Source of the DNA: Agelas oroides
Lineage: Eukaryota; Porifera; Demospongiae; Agelasida; Agelasidae
DNA: 64,000 bases
Direction: 5' to 3'
NCBI GenBank assembly: GCA_949130485.1
Contig: OX422204.1
Location: 5,146,015-5,210,014, forward strand
This document shows, piece by piece, positions 12,531 through 25,083 of this stretch. Every line of letters begins with the position of its first letter. Position 1 is the stretch's first letter. The notes under the pieces were generated by a model. It saw only the letters and a list, made by a program, of their open reading frames with translations, ran no database searches and was not told the origin of the DNA. Made by a program: the position numbers and the translations under genes.

Positions 12531-12698
12531 TGATGGCAGCCTGCATACATCTTTTCAAAGTTGTGTAATTTCTTTTAAGGCATTGAGTAATGCCTGTCTT
12601 CTTATGGCAGATGTAGAATATCAGTATCATGTGTGGAATGAGTAGTAGCAGTGTGGATCCAAGAATAAGATCTGTCAACAATTTTGATGCAGGGTTGC

Positions 12699-15600
12699 CT
12701 GTTGAAAATATGAATCTTAAATAGTTGTTATCTCCACTCGTCTTTTGTCTAAATCGTAGACATGTGTGTGTATGGTACTCCTGAATTGAATCTGCGATTG
12801 CATTCAAAGCTCCAGTTGCTGTAAAATGTGTGCAAAGAAGACAACTGAGTGCAGAGAAGGTTTCATGATGTTAACATTTTGTACTCATGTCATCCATTGT
12901 GGAAGTAGTGAAAGTGGTACATTAGTGGGTACTGGATGGGACCCACTTTCTTCACCATGCTTCATGCCCGACAACGTCACGCAGACATCTGTACTAATGC
13001 ACCTGCCAATGTCATGCCTCACTACCTCCCTACACTATATAGCCAGTGCTACAGACCTCAGTATGATGTCATCGCAGGCATGAAGCATGGTGAACAAAGC
13101 AGATACAGTTACTGGATACTGTGCTACTCGGTCTTGTAGAATTGTACTGCAGTAGTGCACAAAATATGTATACGTACAATACTTTTTTAGATGTTATAAA
13201 AATGTTAATTAACATACACAGACTGCTATCCAGAACATAAGGTATGCCATCTCGCTGCCACTTCTGTGCAGCTATCCTCCAGTTCTCTATAGTAGCATCG
13301 TCTGATTGTAGGATAGCTTTCTGCTCTGGGGTGAGCTTGATGTCTCCCTCAAATAACTCTTCCTTATCCTTCACATGCTTTGGTACCTCAACTGTACAGA
13401 AAAATTGATCACTCAACTTTATATTAATATTGTTATAGTGATCACTATTGAAATACAAATGATGGTCATTTTCATCAAAACTTCTTGATGACAAATATTT
13501 TGCAATTTGTTAATGTGATTTAAGACATAATTATGCAATCTCCAGATTGTGTGATGTTATGGTGCCTGGCTATGTATGGCATCATCATGGATTCTCGAAA
13601 GAACAGTAGTTTGCAGGAGTTTTCAAATCAATGACTACTCAAATATTACGTGCACAACATTAAGACTACGTATACAATACGAAATGCACGCATGAGTCTT
13701 ATCAGATTACTAATTCCCAATGAGTATAAAATGTTTGTAGTAAAATGTGCTGGGATCATTTACTCACCCCAATCTATGCACATATTTATTACAACAAAAT
13801 AGGTAACCGATTTAGGCTCAGCATCAAATTTTATTTTGAGCGTATAGTTTAAAACCTACATTCTTTAGCCTCTGGTTCTTTGGACAGTAGATCGTTTATC
13901 TCTTGAACGAGCTCTGATGCTTCTCCATTATTCGCAGAGGCTATAGAACAAACATGAAGAGTTAGCTAGTTACCCAATGCTACAATTTATGATGCAGGTG
14001 CAGTATATGCGTAGTGTTAGCTGCATGCATTTAGTTAGATCACTATTTACAGCAGCAGTTGTTTAAGTTAAATAAGTGTACTAGCTACATAGCATGAATA
14101 CTGCCTTAAATATGTTAAACACTTGAAATATACCCGTGCATGCTGGGATATGTACCATGACAGTTTTACACTACAACACATACAGGGATTGTGCTCACAC
14201 TTCACCTGGTTTTTTAGTTGGAATGGGAAGCTTGGTTCTGTTCTGTGGTCGAGAATGAAGTGCACCAGCTGTCATAACCAACTTTAGTAGATCTTCAGGC
14301 TTATCAATACGCCGTTGCTTCTGGACACCTCCACCACTATCTGTTGTTGACTTCTGGATGCTTGCTTTCCGATCAGCCAAATCTTGAACTGCCAGTAATA
14401 GATATGTGCATAGATTGCATGAGTTCACAATGTCAGTTACTGATGCTTTGGGTAGCTACACCTATAATGTGGAACACTCATCACTAAAATATATTTTGGA
14501 AGCAGCGTGGGCTTGATGTGTTATTGATATTTTGAGGATTAAAAACCTGCACCTCCTACTGTTACTGGTACCTAACTTAATGCACATCCTACTGTTTAAA
14601 AATCTCTGTAAGCCTCATAAATATGCATAAATTTTTGCAGCATGGGTCAATTATTTCCATCAGTCCTGTATTCGCTGACGTACCCGTTACATCTCGAACG
14701 CATTAGCGTGAGGCACGTAAACTAGTGTTGCGTGCAGCTCGAGAGTTGCCGAATTCATTAGCGCGGCACATTTTAGTGTTGCGTACAGCTCTAAGCTGCC
14801 TATCGCATTAGCGTGAGGCACGTAACGTTACGGGCGTGTAGGGCGCTGGTGTGGTCTCATACAGTCTGGGGTTCTGCTCTATACATATGGGGTTGTGGTC
14901 AGTGTAGGTGTATATATATGTGTGTATATATGTAATACCTAAAACGTAGGCCTAGATGTTACGTATGAATGTATGCATGCATGTCTGTCGGTAATTTAGT
15001 CTAAACACAGTTTTTTTTTTGTTGTTTATGTTTATTTTATCGTGCAAACTGATACACAAGAACTTGCACAGAGAAATGAAAAAAAAAATTGGAGTTGATG
15101 GAAAGCAAAATAAACCAGAAAACAAAAACAACAACAAACTTGTGTAAGAGTTTTATAGTGTGCGTAGTATACCCCACTGCCGTGTGCGCTCTCGCTAGTA
15201 AACACAAACTTGGGCGATCTAGCTTACTGTATGGCGGAGAAACGACAAGACTTGTGCGCTAGCAGCTGGTGGTACACCTCGCTGGTACACTCGTCGTGAC
15301 CAGCTGTATATGCACCCAATTGTATTTTTCACATACAAGAAACTTTTATAAAACATGTAAAAATATATTTAAAAAAGTCCAACACGTTGTAGGGAGACTC
15401 GTCAAGAAAGGTGGGCTCTTGATGCAAATTTGTCTCCGCACGCTTGACTGCGCTTCAATAATTCTCCCTATCACTTTCACATAGAGTCACAAAAGACGTC
15501 GTGCGCAATTTTGCGCGAAATATCTAATACCCTAGTACAATAATTGTACGGATATACATGACCCACATGATTGCACGAGTGAAAATTAGACACATTTTCT

Positions 15601-15847
15601 GGGGTGTGGTGCAGCATATATTATATATAACCTGTACTCATTGCTGCGTTGGTTAGCAACAGCAGTTTCTGTACTATGCATAAGCAAAATAGGTTGCATG
15701 CAAGACCACCTTTTTCGCACAACTTACATACGCGTCGTCATCACGTGCGATATTGACATCAATGCATTTGGGGGCGGACTAACCTGGGTAACACTCAGCT
15801 ACCAGCAGTACAGCAGTCAGGATGCCGAGAATGAAAAGTCGCTTCAT
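12699..15847 (-). CDS. Astacin-family metalloprotease, N-terminal part only
   Basis: Five exons run in order on the minus strand: 15847-15784, 14388-14206, 13940-13860, 13391-13218 and 12818-12699. Phases agree at every junction. The protein begins MKRLFILGILTAVLLVAEC, a clear signal peptide. The prodomain follows, with LFEGDIKLTPEQ; the FxGD aspartate acts as the zinc-blocking switch in astacin zymogens. The mature start is IPYVLDSSL, then AIADSIQEYHTHTCLRF and NNYLRF. The expected next exon with HExxHxxGxxH was not found downstream. The last donor would be GC (AACAG|GCAACC), which is weak. The gene is therefore either truncated by the rearrangement at 12.1-12.5 kb or continues in exons I could not see. 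A secreted protease is likely if the gene is intact. Confidence 0.75.
12935..13105. repeat. Small inverted repeat in the last astacin intron
   Basis: TTCACCATGCTTCATGCCCG near 12948 pairs with GCAGGCATGAAGCATGGTGAA near 13076, with about 105 bp between the arms. It looks like a small MITE. Confidence 0.5.
14695..14835. repeat. Three imperfect tandem units with CATTAGCG
   Basis: CATTAGCGTGAGGCACGTAA occurs twice, with a diverged CATTAGCGCGGCAC copy between. The interval is about 55-60 bp and GTGTTGCGT-CAGCTC follows. The array is CpG-richer than its surroundings and lies in intron 1 of the astacin gene. Confidence 0.55.
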
Positions 15848-15961
15848 CTCCGCTGAAGTCTTGGTAGTGTATTGATGATGCTCCAGGAAAACGTCGGTAC
15901 TATCGTCTTCAATGAGCGACTAGTCGTTCGACAGTCGTCTTCGGCAACAACGTGTTCGCTG

Positions 15962-15975
15962 CTTTTAAATGCTGC
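15962..15975 (-). promoter_or_regulatory. Possible TATA-like box of the astacin gene
   Basis: Read on the minus strand the segment is GCATTTAAAAGCAG, about 115-120 bp before the ATG at 15847. The position and sequence suit a core promoter. No transcript evidence is available. Confidence 0.3.
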
Positions 15976-16788
15976 GGAACAACGGAAGCCAGGCTGCACT
16001 TAGGGGAGTGTAAAGGCTACCTTTGTTGCTAGGCACCGCGGACGGACAGTAAGAGCGAGATCCCAGTTGTCGTATAATGAGATGGACGTTCCGGATTGGT
16101 AGCCTGAGCGTGAGCACGTACTGTAGTCTAAGAGTTCTACGAGTAATAAAAGAGGAAGCTACAAAACAGAGCGTGAGGTAGAAAATCTGTAGCTAGCTTC
16201 ACAGTTTGAATTTAGCTGAATGCCATGTATGGCTACATTGTCTGCATGATTGCAAAATAAACGTGCATGCCCAAACTTATACATGCAATGTGGATGCAGC
16301 TTCCATGTACCTTCTATAATCCAACTCTGTGTTTAATAGCTTGCCGCAAAGGACACGCATGAATATTACGTCACGTGTACAAGTTGCTTGGTACCTCCGC
16401 TTAGCTAAATGTGGCAGGTGCGATAACAAAAATCACTGAAGTCTCTCTTTGACTCTGCATTGACGGATGTTGTTTGCTCTCTTGATACTATTTGGTGTCG
16501 CATGTTCGGAGTGTGTCACAAATGTTGATCAGAAACGTACTGTTGAATTTGCTTAGCTCTCCGCCCAGCTTTCTGCCGCTTCCATCCAGCTTTTTCGTAC
16601 TGCAAGGGAATGCTGGGCGTGAGCTTGGGAACGCGACTACTGTTGAATACACTGATCAGTGTAACAAAATATACGTCTATTTTTAACACACAATAAGGGA
16701 AAGAAGCCTCATAACAACCAGCCTCGTTTCCAGGCCTGGGGACGAGGCTACTCGTCTAGCCTGTTTGCTACATGCAAGGTGCCAGAAG

Positions 16789-17332
16789 CAGGGCCGGCGG
16801 CAATGGTACGGCATGGCCGTACCGGTTTTTGAGAGAGAAAAAATGGCGTCGTTTGGATTTTAACTTACGCGTGTTATGGAATAGCCTCTCCCAGCGGTTC
16901 GTCGTAGCTTAGGATGTCTAAATTATGACGAAGCCTTCCTCGGAGTTTTTCGAGTCTTCAAGCATCCAAATTAGCGACGAGAGAGTTTGAGGCTTCTCAA
17001 TTTTTTATGGCGAAGCTTGAGCGCGAGACGAGCGCGCGCGCAAATTGGGGAGGGGCTAACATGCGCGCGCAGAATGCTCGTGTGAGGCGGTAATTTCAGG
17101 CAGCTCGGTTCTATCACTTTAAAAGGCTTCACAAGCTGTGAAAACTACAGGTGGGGAGATTCTAGCAGTATTTTGGCCCAAACATGACCTCAGAATCAAT
17201 CTCAGAGTGCCTAAATTTAAAAATTTTCATTGGGGAGCATGCCTCCACGCGCCCTAGCTTGTTAACAATTTTGCATTACTCGTCCGTCATCACAATGGCC
17301 GTACCAATCGAAAATAGCTGACTCCGGCCCTG
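16789..17332. mobile_element. hAT-type non-autonomous element
   Basis: The element starts CAGGGCCGGCGGCA and ends TGACTCCGGCCCTG. It carries inner inverted echoes: GGCCGTACCGG near the left end and GGCCGTACCAA near the right. A 5-bp AGAAG directly flanks both sides. It contains the shared GGGGAGCATGCC-type segment near 17232 and no intact transposase. Confidence 0.65.
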
Positions 17333-18175
17333 AGAAGTGCATGACATTGCTAGCCTAAAACCACGGAGCACCACCAAGTTACTGCACGTGTAGTTAGCAA
17401 GCACGAAGCTAGCGCTACGCACGAGGAAAACCATTTCCTCGTTCTCCATTCCACGTTTCCTCGTTCCTGCTTTGGAGAAGCGCTGCACGTGTGGAGGCTA
17501 AGCATCATTGGACAATTTTCCTTCGCAGCAGGTAACTGGTTTCTGTAAGCTACCGCAAGTGCAGCCTATGGTGTACTTAGGCACCAGGCTGCCCACAAGC
17601 AACGCAGGGAAAACCATTTCCTCTTTCTCCATTCGCCATTTCCTCATTCCTACTTTAGAGATGCACGTGCCGCATGTGCGGAGAGCGACTAATTTAGCAT
17701 CGTTGACCGACTTTCCTTGGCAAAATGCGTAGTAACTGGTTTTCCTCATCCTACCACAAATACGGCCTAGCACATGAAGGCAGGTTGCTCACAAACAACA
17801 CAGGGAAAAACATTACCTCATTCTCCATTCTTCATTTCCCAATTAAGCATCGTTGGATGACTTTGCAGCATGCGTGATAACTGGTTGCTCTATAAGCTAC
17901 CGCAAGGGCGCTCAATGGTGGATAGGACACAGACAACGAGGAAAACCATTTCTTCACTTTCCATTTCCCATTTCCTCATTCTCCATTTCCCATTTCCTCG
18001 TTCCGAAGGAAGTTCCTTCTTGGGAACAGCTCGTGCACGTGCGGAGCATGCATGACTAAGCACGACGATTATGCTTTGCAGCATGCATGGTAACTGTCAT
18101 GACTTGATAACTGACTTGGTTTCTGTAAGCTACCGCAAGTTGATCTACAGCAGATAAAGCAGGTTGCTCAGAGAC
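17330..18175. repeat. Degenerate tandem repeat array, four to five units of about 140-210 bp
   Basis: TAACTGGTT followed by a TAAGCTACCGCAAG-like segment recurs at about 17530, 17732, 17880 and 18110. Each is followed by a run of CATTTCC/TTCCTCATT short repeats and a GCACGTGCGGAG-like segment. Unit length varies and no open frame spans it. The CATTTCC run also occurs at 20375-20440, 38577-38625 and 39875-39930. Confidence 0.65.
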
Positions 18176-18679
18176 AACAAAGAATAGCAGCGTGGCTATT
18201 CACAGTAGCAGAAGTTGCTTCAAGAAAGGATGATTCGTGAAATAGTCTGCCAATACACAGCAGAGATCCTCTTATATAGCTACTACCTACAATAAAACCC
18301 ACGTAGCTCATGCTAGCTGCACCATGAAACTATGTATGTAAACTATAAAATGTGTGGTCTGTCTAGTGTGTTGACCATCTCGCACTATACATTTCCATGC
18401 ATGCTTGTCAGTGACAATTCAATCTTGCATTACATGTGATCATGTCGATTAGTTACTGCAAGGATTTTCCCCGCAAACAAAATGTACAGAGATGTACAGT
18501 GGGCAACATACATACGTTAGCGCAGCTGCACGCGAAGGTTCAACTGGACCAGAGGGGCAACATGGCGTCATGGCTTTCTTCTGGCTTGTCCAGAAATATG
18601 AAGTCACTGCTACGCTCGCTTGTCTCGCTTGTCCATTAACGAAGGGGACGTTACTCTGAATTCACGATACATGTTCGAC

Positions 18680-19145
18680 TTCGATTGGAGGCAGAAGACT
18701 GCTGCGCCGAACCTCTGATCAGGCCTGTGGCAGCTAGATGTGTGCACATGGCAGGCGAGACAGATGCTCATCACAGAGTCGTGCCCACCTGTCATGCCGT
18801 GGGATGGGTAGCCCCTCTGGCACATGTTGCCGACAGCCAGGGGTCTGGTTGGAGCCAGAGTGCTGCAGTGACATGTGGCCTCAACCAAAGTTGTGTGTGT
18901 AACCTGATGAAAGGACATTTTCCTGAACCGCAAGACTTTTTCAATACTGACTGGAGGCACAAAATTACTGGGCTGAACTGTTCATTAGGCCTGTGGCCGC
19001 TAGATGTGTACACATGGCAGGCAGGACAGATGCTCATCATGGAGTCGTGCCCTCCTGTCATGCCGTGGGATGGGTAGCCCCTTTGGTGCACGTTGCAGAC
19101 AGCTGTGGGTTTGGCCTGAACTAAAATCAGCTGCAGAGACTTTTG
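18680..19145. repeat. Direct repeat of about 200 bp, two copies
   Basis: GTCATGCCGTGGGATGGGTA and its surroundings occur at about 18682-18890 and again at about 18950-19145, a period near 265 bp. A minus-strand frame containing GYPSHGMTGGHDS is preserved in both copies. No start, splice pattern or family supports a gene. Confidence 0.6.
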
Positions 19146-19174
19146 GCCTCAACTAAAGTTATGTGTTTGAGTTA

Positions 19175-19215
19175 TTTTGTGTGTGTGTGTATATGTGTGT
19201 GTGTGTGCATATGTG
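19175..19215. repeat. GT/AT microsatellite
   Basis: A run of GTGTGTGTGT interrupted by ATATG. Confidence 0.8.
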
Positions 19216-19438
19216 TCTGTAAATTTCGCGCATACCTTACCGGTCAGTCGCAATGAACTTTGAACTTTCAACTGTATGGCTTCATGAATTTAGCTCAGCT
19301 CTATTTAAGTTGATTTGATTAAGTACAGTACCAGGAATGAAGCCTATGAATTATTAAAAAAGTGTATGTAACTAAGTATTATGTGTATAGCAAGAAATGC
19401 ATATTTACAATTCCCAGGGTAAAGAACTGTAAACAAAT

Positions 19439-20216
19439 TACAATAAAACCTCTAATAACGGACCCTCCGAAAAGCGGCCAACCTATGTACAGCGGACAGA
19501 TCACTTGCCCCCTATTGATTTTACCATAGAACTAATATATTTCGAACCTCCGAGAAGCGGACACCTCTCAACTCCGAACAACGGACACTGATGAGCCCCA
19601 GACGTGCCTTAGCCGATACGAAATTACCTCCGAAAACGGACAGTGAAACTACACCCACCAATAATAGTTTTGTACATAATGTGCACGGCTTTTGTAAGAT
19701 TGTGCGCCACCATCACTGGATTCAATAACTGGGCATTATATTAGCACTGCTGCTTCTCGTGCTAGCCTTTCTCGCCATGGAACAGCAACGGAGCGGTCCG
19801 AAAATGCGACCTCATCGTGTTCAACAGCCCGAGCACACATTACCACGCCTACCCCGAATGCCCATAACGGATACCTCCGTATATTCCAGATACGCAACTG
19901 TATACTCGCAAATGAGCGGTTACGTAGAAATAGCAATATTTTGTTGTTGTTGTTGTCATAATCACTCTACTTTTTTATGCAAGTAGTATTGCTCTTGCCA
20001 TCTTGCAATTGAAAAACCATCAAAATTAAAGTATATGGACAGAATACATTATAATAATACATTAAAAAAACAACTGAAGTGTCAGATATTTGTCTCTTAG
20101 AACTTTCCAATAGGTTCAAAAGAAAACCTCTGAGAAGAGGACAACCTCTCTACAAGGGACGAATGGCCAGTCCCCTATGTGTCCTTTGTTTGGAGGTTTT
20201 ACTGTACTTGAGTTTT
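19439..20216. mobile_element. Pogo/Tigger-type DNA element
   Basis: The left end is TACAATAAAACCTCTAATAA and the right end is TTGGAGGTTTTACTGTA. Both are framed by TA and made of AACCTC plus CGGAC repeats, which is typical of Pogo/Tigger-type termini. Internal CGGACA and AGAAGCGGAC motifs repeat. No transposase frame survives. Confidence 0.65.
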
Positions 20217-20475
20217 GGAAAAGTGCATGTTGTTGTAATTTCTTGTTACCAATCACCAACCACATTTCTTGACTACACACAATCTGAAGGCCAGTAACTT
20301 TTGTATTATGAAAAACCATCACACACTACCAGCACACGTCTTTTGCATATACAACTTACCACTTGTGCATTGCCATTCCATTTCCTTATTTCCTCATTCC
20401 CATTTCTCATTTCCCATTTCCCATTCCTACTTTTAGAGTGACCCACTCCATTAGCCATACAAAGTGGGCACTCAT

Positions 20476-20580
20476 TCAAGATTCAAGTAAACTTGGACCC
20501 AATATAGGAAATTACGCTAAAAGGAGGGGGTGAGCGATCTTTCAAGGGTGGGCGCTCTTTTGCGAGACTACGGTATAGTT
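20476..20580. repeat. Fragment of the CCGTAGTCT/GAGCGCC MITE family
   Basis: This segment is the reverse complement of about 57938-58020, sharing GCGCTCTTTTGCGAGACTACGG. The other terminus is missing. Confidence 0.5.
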
Positions 20581-20584
20581 ATGC

Positions 20585-21820
20585 TATTCTTACAAGCCAG
20601 GTGTATTTCTTGTCATTTTCAATGAAAGGGGTGAGCACCGGGGAAAATACAGCTGGATTGTAAGACTACACAAATGCACAGTCTAGTACACCGGTAGAAC
20701 TGTGACCTATGTGTTGGTACAACTCTGCTTTTTTGTGCTGTTCCCTATCAAAAAATCTATTTACTGAATGTAAAAGTAAACCCTATAGGCATCTCCTTGC
20801 TTGATTAAACAAGTTGTTCTTTGTTTCTGCAGTGAATATGAGTTGCACTTGTGACAGAAATTAGCTCACACAGATGTAAGATTTATGGACGTATGTCCAC
20901 ACTTCAAATTGTATTTTGATTGTCTCATACATGTAAGATATCAGGGGGTTCAAGGAACGCCTCCAAACAAGAGTCTTCCTCTTCTTTCTAGCAAGTCTTT
21001 CAAACACCTGTCTGTTGAACTGCATGCTCTTCCTTCAGTTGAACCGCTCACTTCTTTCTGAAGCTGTAATAATCAGTGTCACTGGATAAGGTTCTTGATG
21101 CCATAACAACACGCACCTTGGTTACATAGTTATGACAGGAGGGACAGGAATATAGCTAAATTGGTCCTCTGAAAGATGGTGATTTACCTGAAGAAGCTCC
21201 TTGATGAACTTTGACCCCCAGAAACCTTACTTCAAAGCATTCCTGAGACATCTGTTCCAAGAAAACCTATTTCAAAGTATTGCCTAAGCTAGCTGTCCAG
21301 ACAGTTGCAGATCACCCCAGAGATGCTGTGTAAATTCTAATAGTTCATAGAAAAAATTTTAGCTGTATACCAACTGATTAGAGTACGTATTATTAAAATG
21401 ATGTGTGAATAGAGGATTGGTGCGAAGTTTGATGCTGAAGACTTCAATTGTCAACTTTGTACAACCCCTAGCTCAGCTAACTGCCATTACCAACATGTAC
21501 AACCGCTAGTAACAAGTAATGTAAGCTTCTATCTATATGTATTATATATACCACTACCTATGTATGAAGGAATGAGAAGAAAAATGCGTGTGAGTTGAAA
21601 GGCTGAAGAAGCCAATATGCAACCTCATACAGTAACGATCTACACTCTAGTAGCTACCATAAGCAGTAGCAAGTAGCTTGAGCTTCTATTTACATACCAA
21701 TATACACTAGCTGAGCATGTTTGCATTGCATAGGTATTTGTCATCTTGCAACACAGGCCTGCTGGTGAATGAGTTGTAGGAACACTATCACATTAACAAA
21801 TGTTTTAAGGTGTAACTTTA
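20585..21820. other. Intergenic, no gene seen
   Basis: Only short frames are present. Two loosely similar stretches occur at about 21480-21560 and 21645-21700 (AAGCTTCTATCTA and GAGCTTCTATTTA). No clear function is seen. Confidence 0.4.
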
Positions 21821-21883
21821 TCCGTACATACTGAAGTGCAAGCAGTGCATCCAAGTCATGTGGATAACCCTCTTTTCCCTCAG

Positions 21884-22418
21884 AAGACCTACCAAATAGA
21901 TTATGGGAAGACATTTGTGGTGCTATGCAGTCTACGATCTGAAAAGTCAAGTCCAGCCAAAGAAGAAGAGAAAGAGAAGGAGAGCAAAGGCCAGAAAAAT
22001 GGCGCCAGCTATAATGAAACCTGCTGATAAGCTTACTCCTGAGCCACCCCAGCTCTCTTCTGTGGCTATAGTTAGTTTACCATCTGGCACAACACGAGCT
22101 CCAAATAATGCCACCCAAGGAGTTCAAACAGCCCCTCCTGCTACCTTCTGTTCTTCACCTATCCAGTGTGATAAAAGGGAAAGTCGCACAAAGAATCCAA
22201 GTGATAGTGAGAAGGAACAACAGTGGACACAAGTCACTGGGCGTAGGAGAAGGTCACGTCTTCCTCCATCCTGGAAACTGAGATTCCCTGTACATCTAAG
22301 AGCTAACCTTCGTACACCGAGTTCAACATCTACCACTAAAGAGTCTTCTGAAGGGGGAGAAAGTGATGATGATGGAGAAGGTTCTCAGTGTGCTAGAGCT
22401 CAGAATCGTCTCCAATAG
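21884..22418 (+). CDS. Possible small basic protein or last exon, unrecognised
   Basis: Two overlapping frames compete. One, 21903-22418 from an ATG, gives 171 residues rich in Lys/Arg, with QPKKKRKRRRAKARK, WTQVTGRRRRSR and an acidic tail (GGESDDDGEG). The other, entered from an acceptor at about 21884 (TTTTCCCTCAG), gives a short Glu/Lys-rich tail ending at about 22027. An AATAAA lies near 22590. I recognise no domain. A decayed retroelement ORF1 is a fair alternative. Confidence 0.3.
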
Positions 22419-22640
22419 CTGCCCGAACTAGATCAAAGCTTAAAACCTAGTTAGTAGTAGTGGTTGTCATGTTCCCAGCTACTCTTGAACTACAAGAGTA
22501 GTCTGTCAGCCAACATCCTGTCATTTATTTCATCACCATTATGTTTTTCACCATCAATCTTGGCTGTAAAGCTCATAATAATAATAATAAATGACCTACA
22601 ATTGAAATGTTTGTCCTTCATTGGTATGTAACTAAATCAC

Positions 22641-24330
22641 TCACGTCTTCACTGGTATGACATAGTCAAGCTTCACCAGTTTACTGATGTGTAACTAAGT
22701 CACATAGTCAAGCTTCACCTACTAATGCATAAATAAATGACATATTTTTCAAGCTTCACCTGTTTACTGATGTGTAAGTGAATTACATCGTAAAGCTTCA
22801 CCCATTCACTACTAATTAAACTAAAACCCTCTTCAAGAGATGTAGGTATATTTCCTTATGAAACCTTGCCTATTCACATGCCGTCCAAATCCTTTTTTTA
22901 TTCCTAGTTATCGTATCAAACAGGTTTACTCACACAAGTTAACTCTTTAACAACCGTAGGCTGTTTACTGGAAGTGTTTATTAGGTTATGGATACCTTCC
23001 ACAGTCTGTATTTCACTACTGCTTGGAGCTAGCACTGGAAACTTGAGTCAAAGCTTTATTGACACATTCTCTGTGGGTTCCGGCATGACCTTGGCACACC
23101 CACTCATTAGCAAACATTCAATAGTCAGGGCCCTCCGACCAGAGAACGCTCCTCGGGGCTAATAGCAGCCTAAAATGCCAGAAATGAAGTCCCTACAAGG
23201 TGAAAGGAGTGTTTTCTACGCCTGTGTGTGCAACATTAAAAAAAAAGATAAAAAAAACAAACAGACAAATGGCCCACCCGGCATTGACCAAGGCTTTTCT
23301 ACAGGCAGCTACAACTGCCGCCATGCACCGTCAGCCAGAACGGTGCACCTACCCATCTCCCCCTGTCCCACCGTTTCTGCTAGTGCAGAACCCATCTTCA
23401 AAACGTATTGTGCCAACTGCAGCCAAAATCTGATGACGCCAAAAGTCGTCATCAGTTGTTAAGGTAGGACTACCTTGAATCAAAACGTAGTTACCTTCAC
23501 GTCTTCACTGGTATGACATAGTCAAGCTTCACCAGTTTACTGATGTGTAACTAAGTCACATAGTCAAGCTTCACCTACTAATGCATAAATAAATGACATA
23601 TTTTTCAAGCTTCACCTGTTTACTGATGTGTAAGTGAATTACATCGTAAAGCTTCACCCATTCACTACTAATTAAACTGAAACCCTCTTCATAGAGATGT
23701 AGGTATATTTCATTATGAAACCTTGCCTATTCACATGCCGTCCAAATCCTTTTTTTATTCCTAGTTATCGTATCAAACAGGTTTACTCACACAAGTTAAC
23801 TCTTTAACAACCGTAGGCTGTTTACTGGAAGTGTTTATTAGGTTATGGATACTTCCACAGTCCCTATTTCACTACTGCTTGGAGCTAGCACTGGAAACTT
23901 GAGTCAAAGCTTTATTGACACATTCTCTGTGGGTTCATGACCTTGGCACACCCACTCATTAGCAAACATTCAATAGTCAGGGCCCTCCGACCAGAGAACG
24001 CTCCTCGGGGCTAATAGCAGCCTAAAATGCCAGAAATGAAGTCCCTACAAGGTGAAAGGAGCGTTTTCTACGCCTGTGTGTGCAACAAAAAAAACCACAA
24101 AAAAAAAAACAGACAAATGGCCCACCCGGCATTGACCAAGGCTTTTCTACAGGCAGCTGCAACTGCCGCCATGCACCGTCAGCCAGAACAGTGCACCCAC
24201 CCATCTCCCCCTATCCCACCGTTTCTGCTAGTGCAGAACCCATCTTCAAAACGTATTGTGCCAACTGCAGCCAAAATCTGATGACGCCAAAAGTCGTCAT
24301 CAGTTGTTAAGGTAGGACTACCTTGAATTG
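22641..24330. repeat. Tandem duplication, two near-identical units of about 856 bp
   Basis: TCACGTCTTCACTGGTATGA begins both units, at 22641 and 23497. The units differ by a few substitutions, small deletions (GATACCTTCCAC against GATACTTCCAC) and a variable A-rich run. Each unit itself contains a 40-60-bp AAGCTTCACC repeat and ends with a short hairpin, CTGATGACG and CGTCATCAG, followed by GTTGTTAA. A third, diverged and inverted copy lies at about 59325-59760, which suggests the unit is a mobile element. Confidence 0.85.
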
Positions 24331-25083
24331 CGATTCTACTAATGAATAATTAATGAGTCGGGTGACCATAATGGCACGATTGAAATTCATTGGCTTGTTT
24401 ACACTTTCCCATGGCAGCAACCGGAATCAACAAGGGGGGTGTGTCCCTTTGATGTGGCCTGCAGCCCTTTGTAATGGTCTGGCGGCACTTTCATGTGGCT
24501 GGGCAGAACTTTGAAGAAATCCTCCAACACTTAAAAAAACAAAAAAAACAAACAAACCCAATATGAAGATTTTCTAGCAAGTTGAATGTGATGGTAGGCA
24601 ATTTGTGTGTGCAAAGCTTGCCTGAGTGGGCTTGAATGTTTGTGAGTGTGGTGGAAAGGCAGAGAGCCATCCTGGAAGACGGGTGTCATCACACAGTTGT
24701 CTGGCAAAGGTACCGTAGAATTTTGGTTGGTTTGAGTGGAGGTGTGTCGAATTTTTCTTCAAAGCCAGCACAGCCAAAATGACTGCTTTTGAGGTCAAAT
24801 GTGTGTTTTGACTTGTAGACTGGAATAGAAGTGGTCCCAGGACAAATCCATACGTAAAGTTTTTACTTGATTTGTGTGTGTGTTGATGATGTGGTCAGAC
24901 TGGGGGTGGAGCTTTGGAGAGGGTGCAAATTTTTATTTTAGCTGAGGGACTAAAAATTGAATTTTTTGGCATTATCAGGTAGAGAAAGCAGTTTGGTACA
25001 AACTTCTTGTGAACAATTAGACATTACCCATCCATCCATCCACATGAATCGGAGATTTGTGATTCAAGGTTGTCCTACCTTAA
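24307..25083. mobile_element. TTAA-flanked DNA element
   Basis: The left end is TTAAGGTAGGACTACCTTGA and the right end is TTCAAGGTTGTCCTACCTTAA, so the termini are inverted repeats with TTAA at both tips. TTAA targets are typical of piggyBac and Kolobok groups. No intact transposase is seen. The same element, split by the LINE, is at 28389-28677 plus 32753-33200. Confidence 0.7.

Noticed and set aside
12300-12533. A complete small secreted protein
   Set aside because: Homology to the copy at 33.9 kb ends abruptly near 12520 and the tail is not conserved, so it is a truncated pseudogene.
12238-12645. Open frame of 135 residues on the plus strand
   Set aside because: It overlaps the beta-helix 5' end in a different frame and has no conserved counterpart.
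18685-19077. Open frame of 130 residues on the plus strand
   Set aside because: It results from the direct repeat and the reverse frame is better preserved. No gene features were found.
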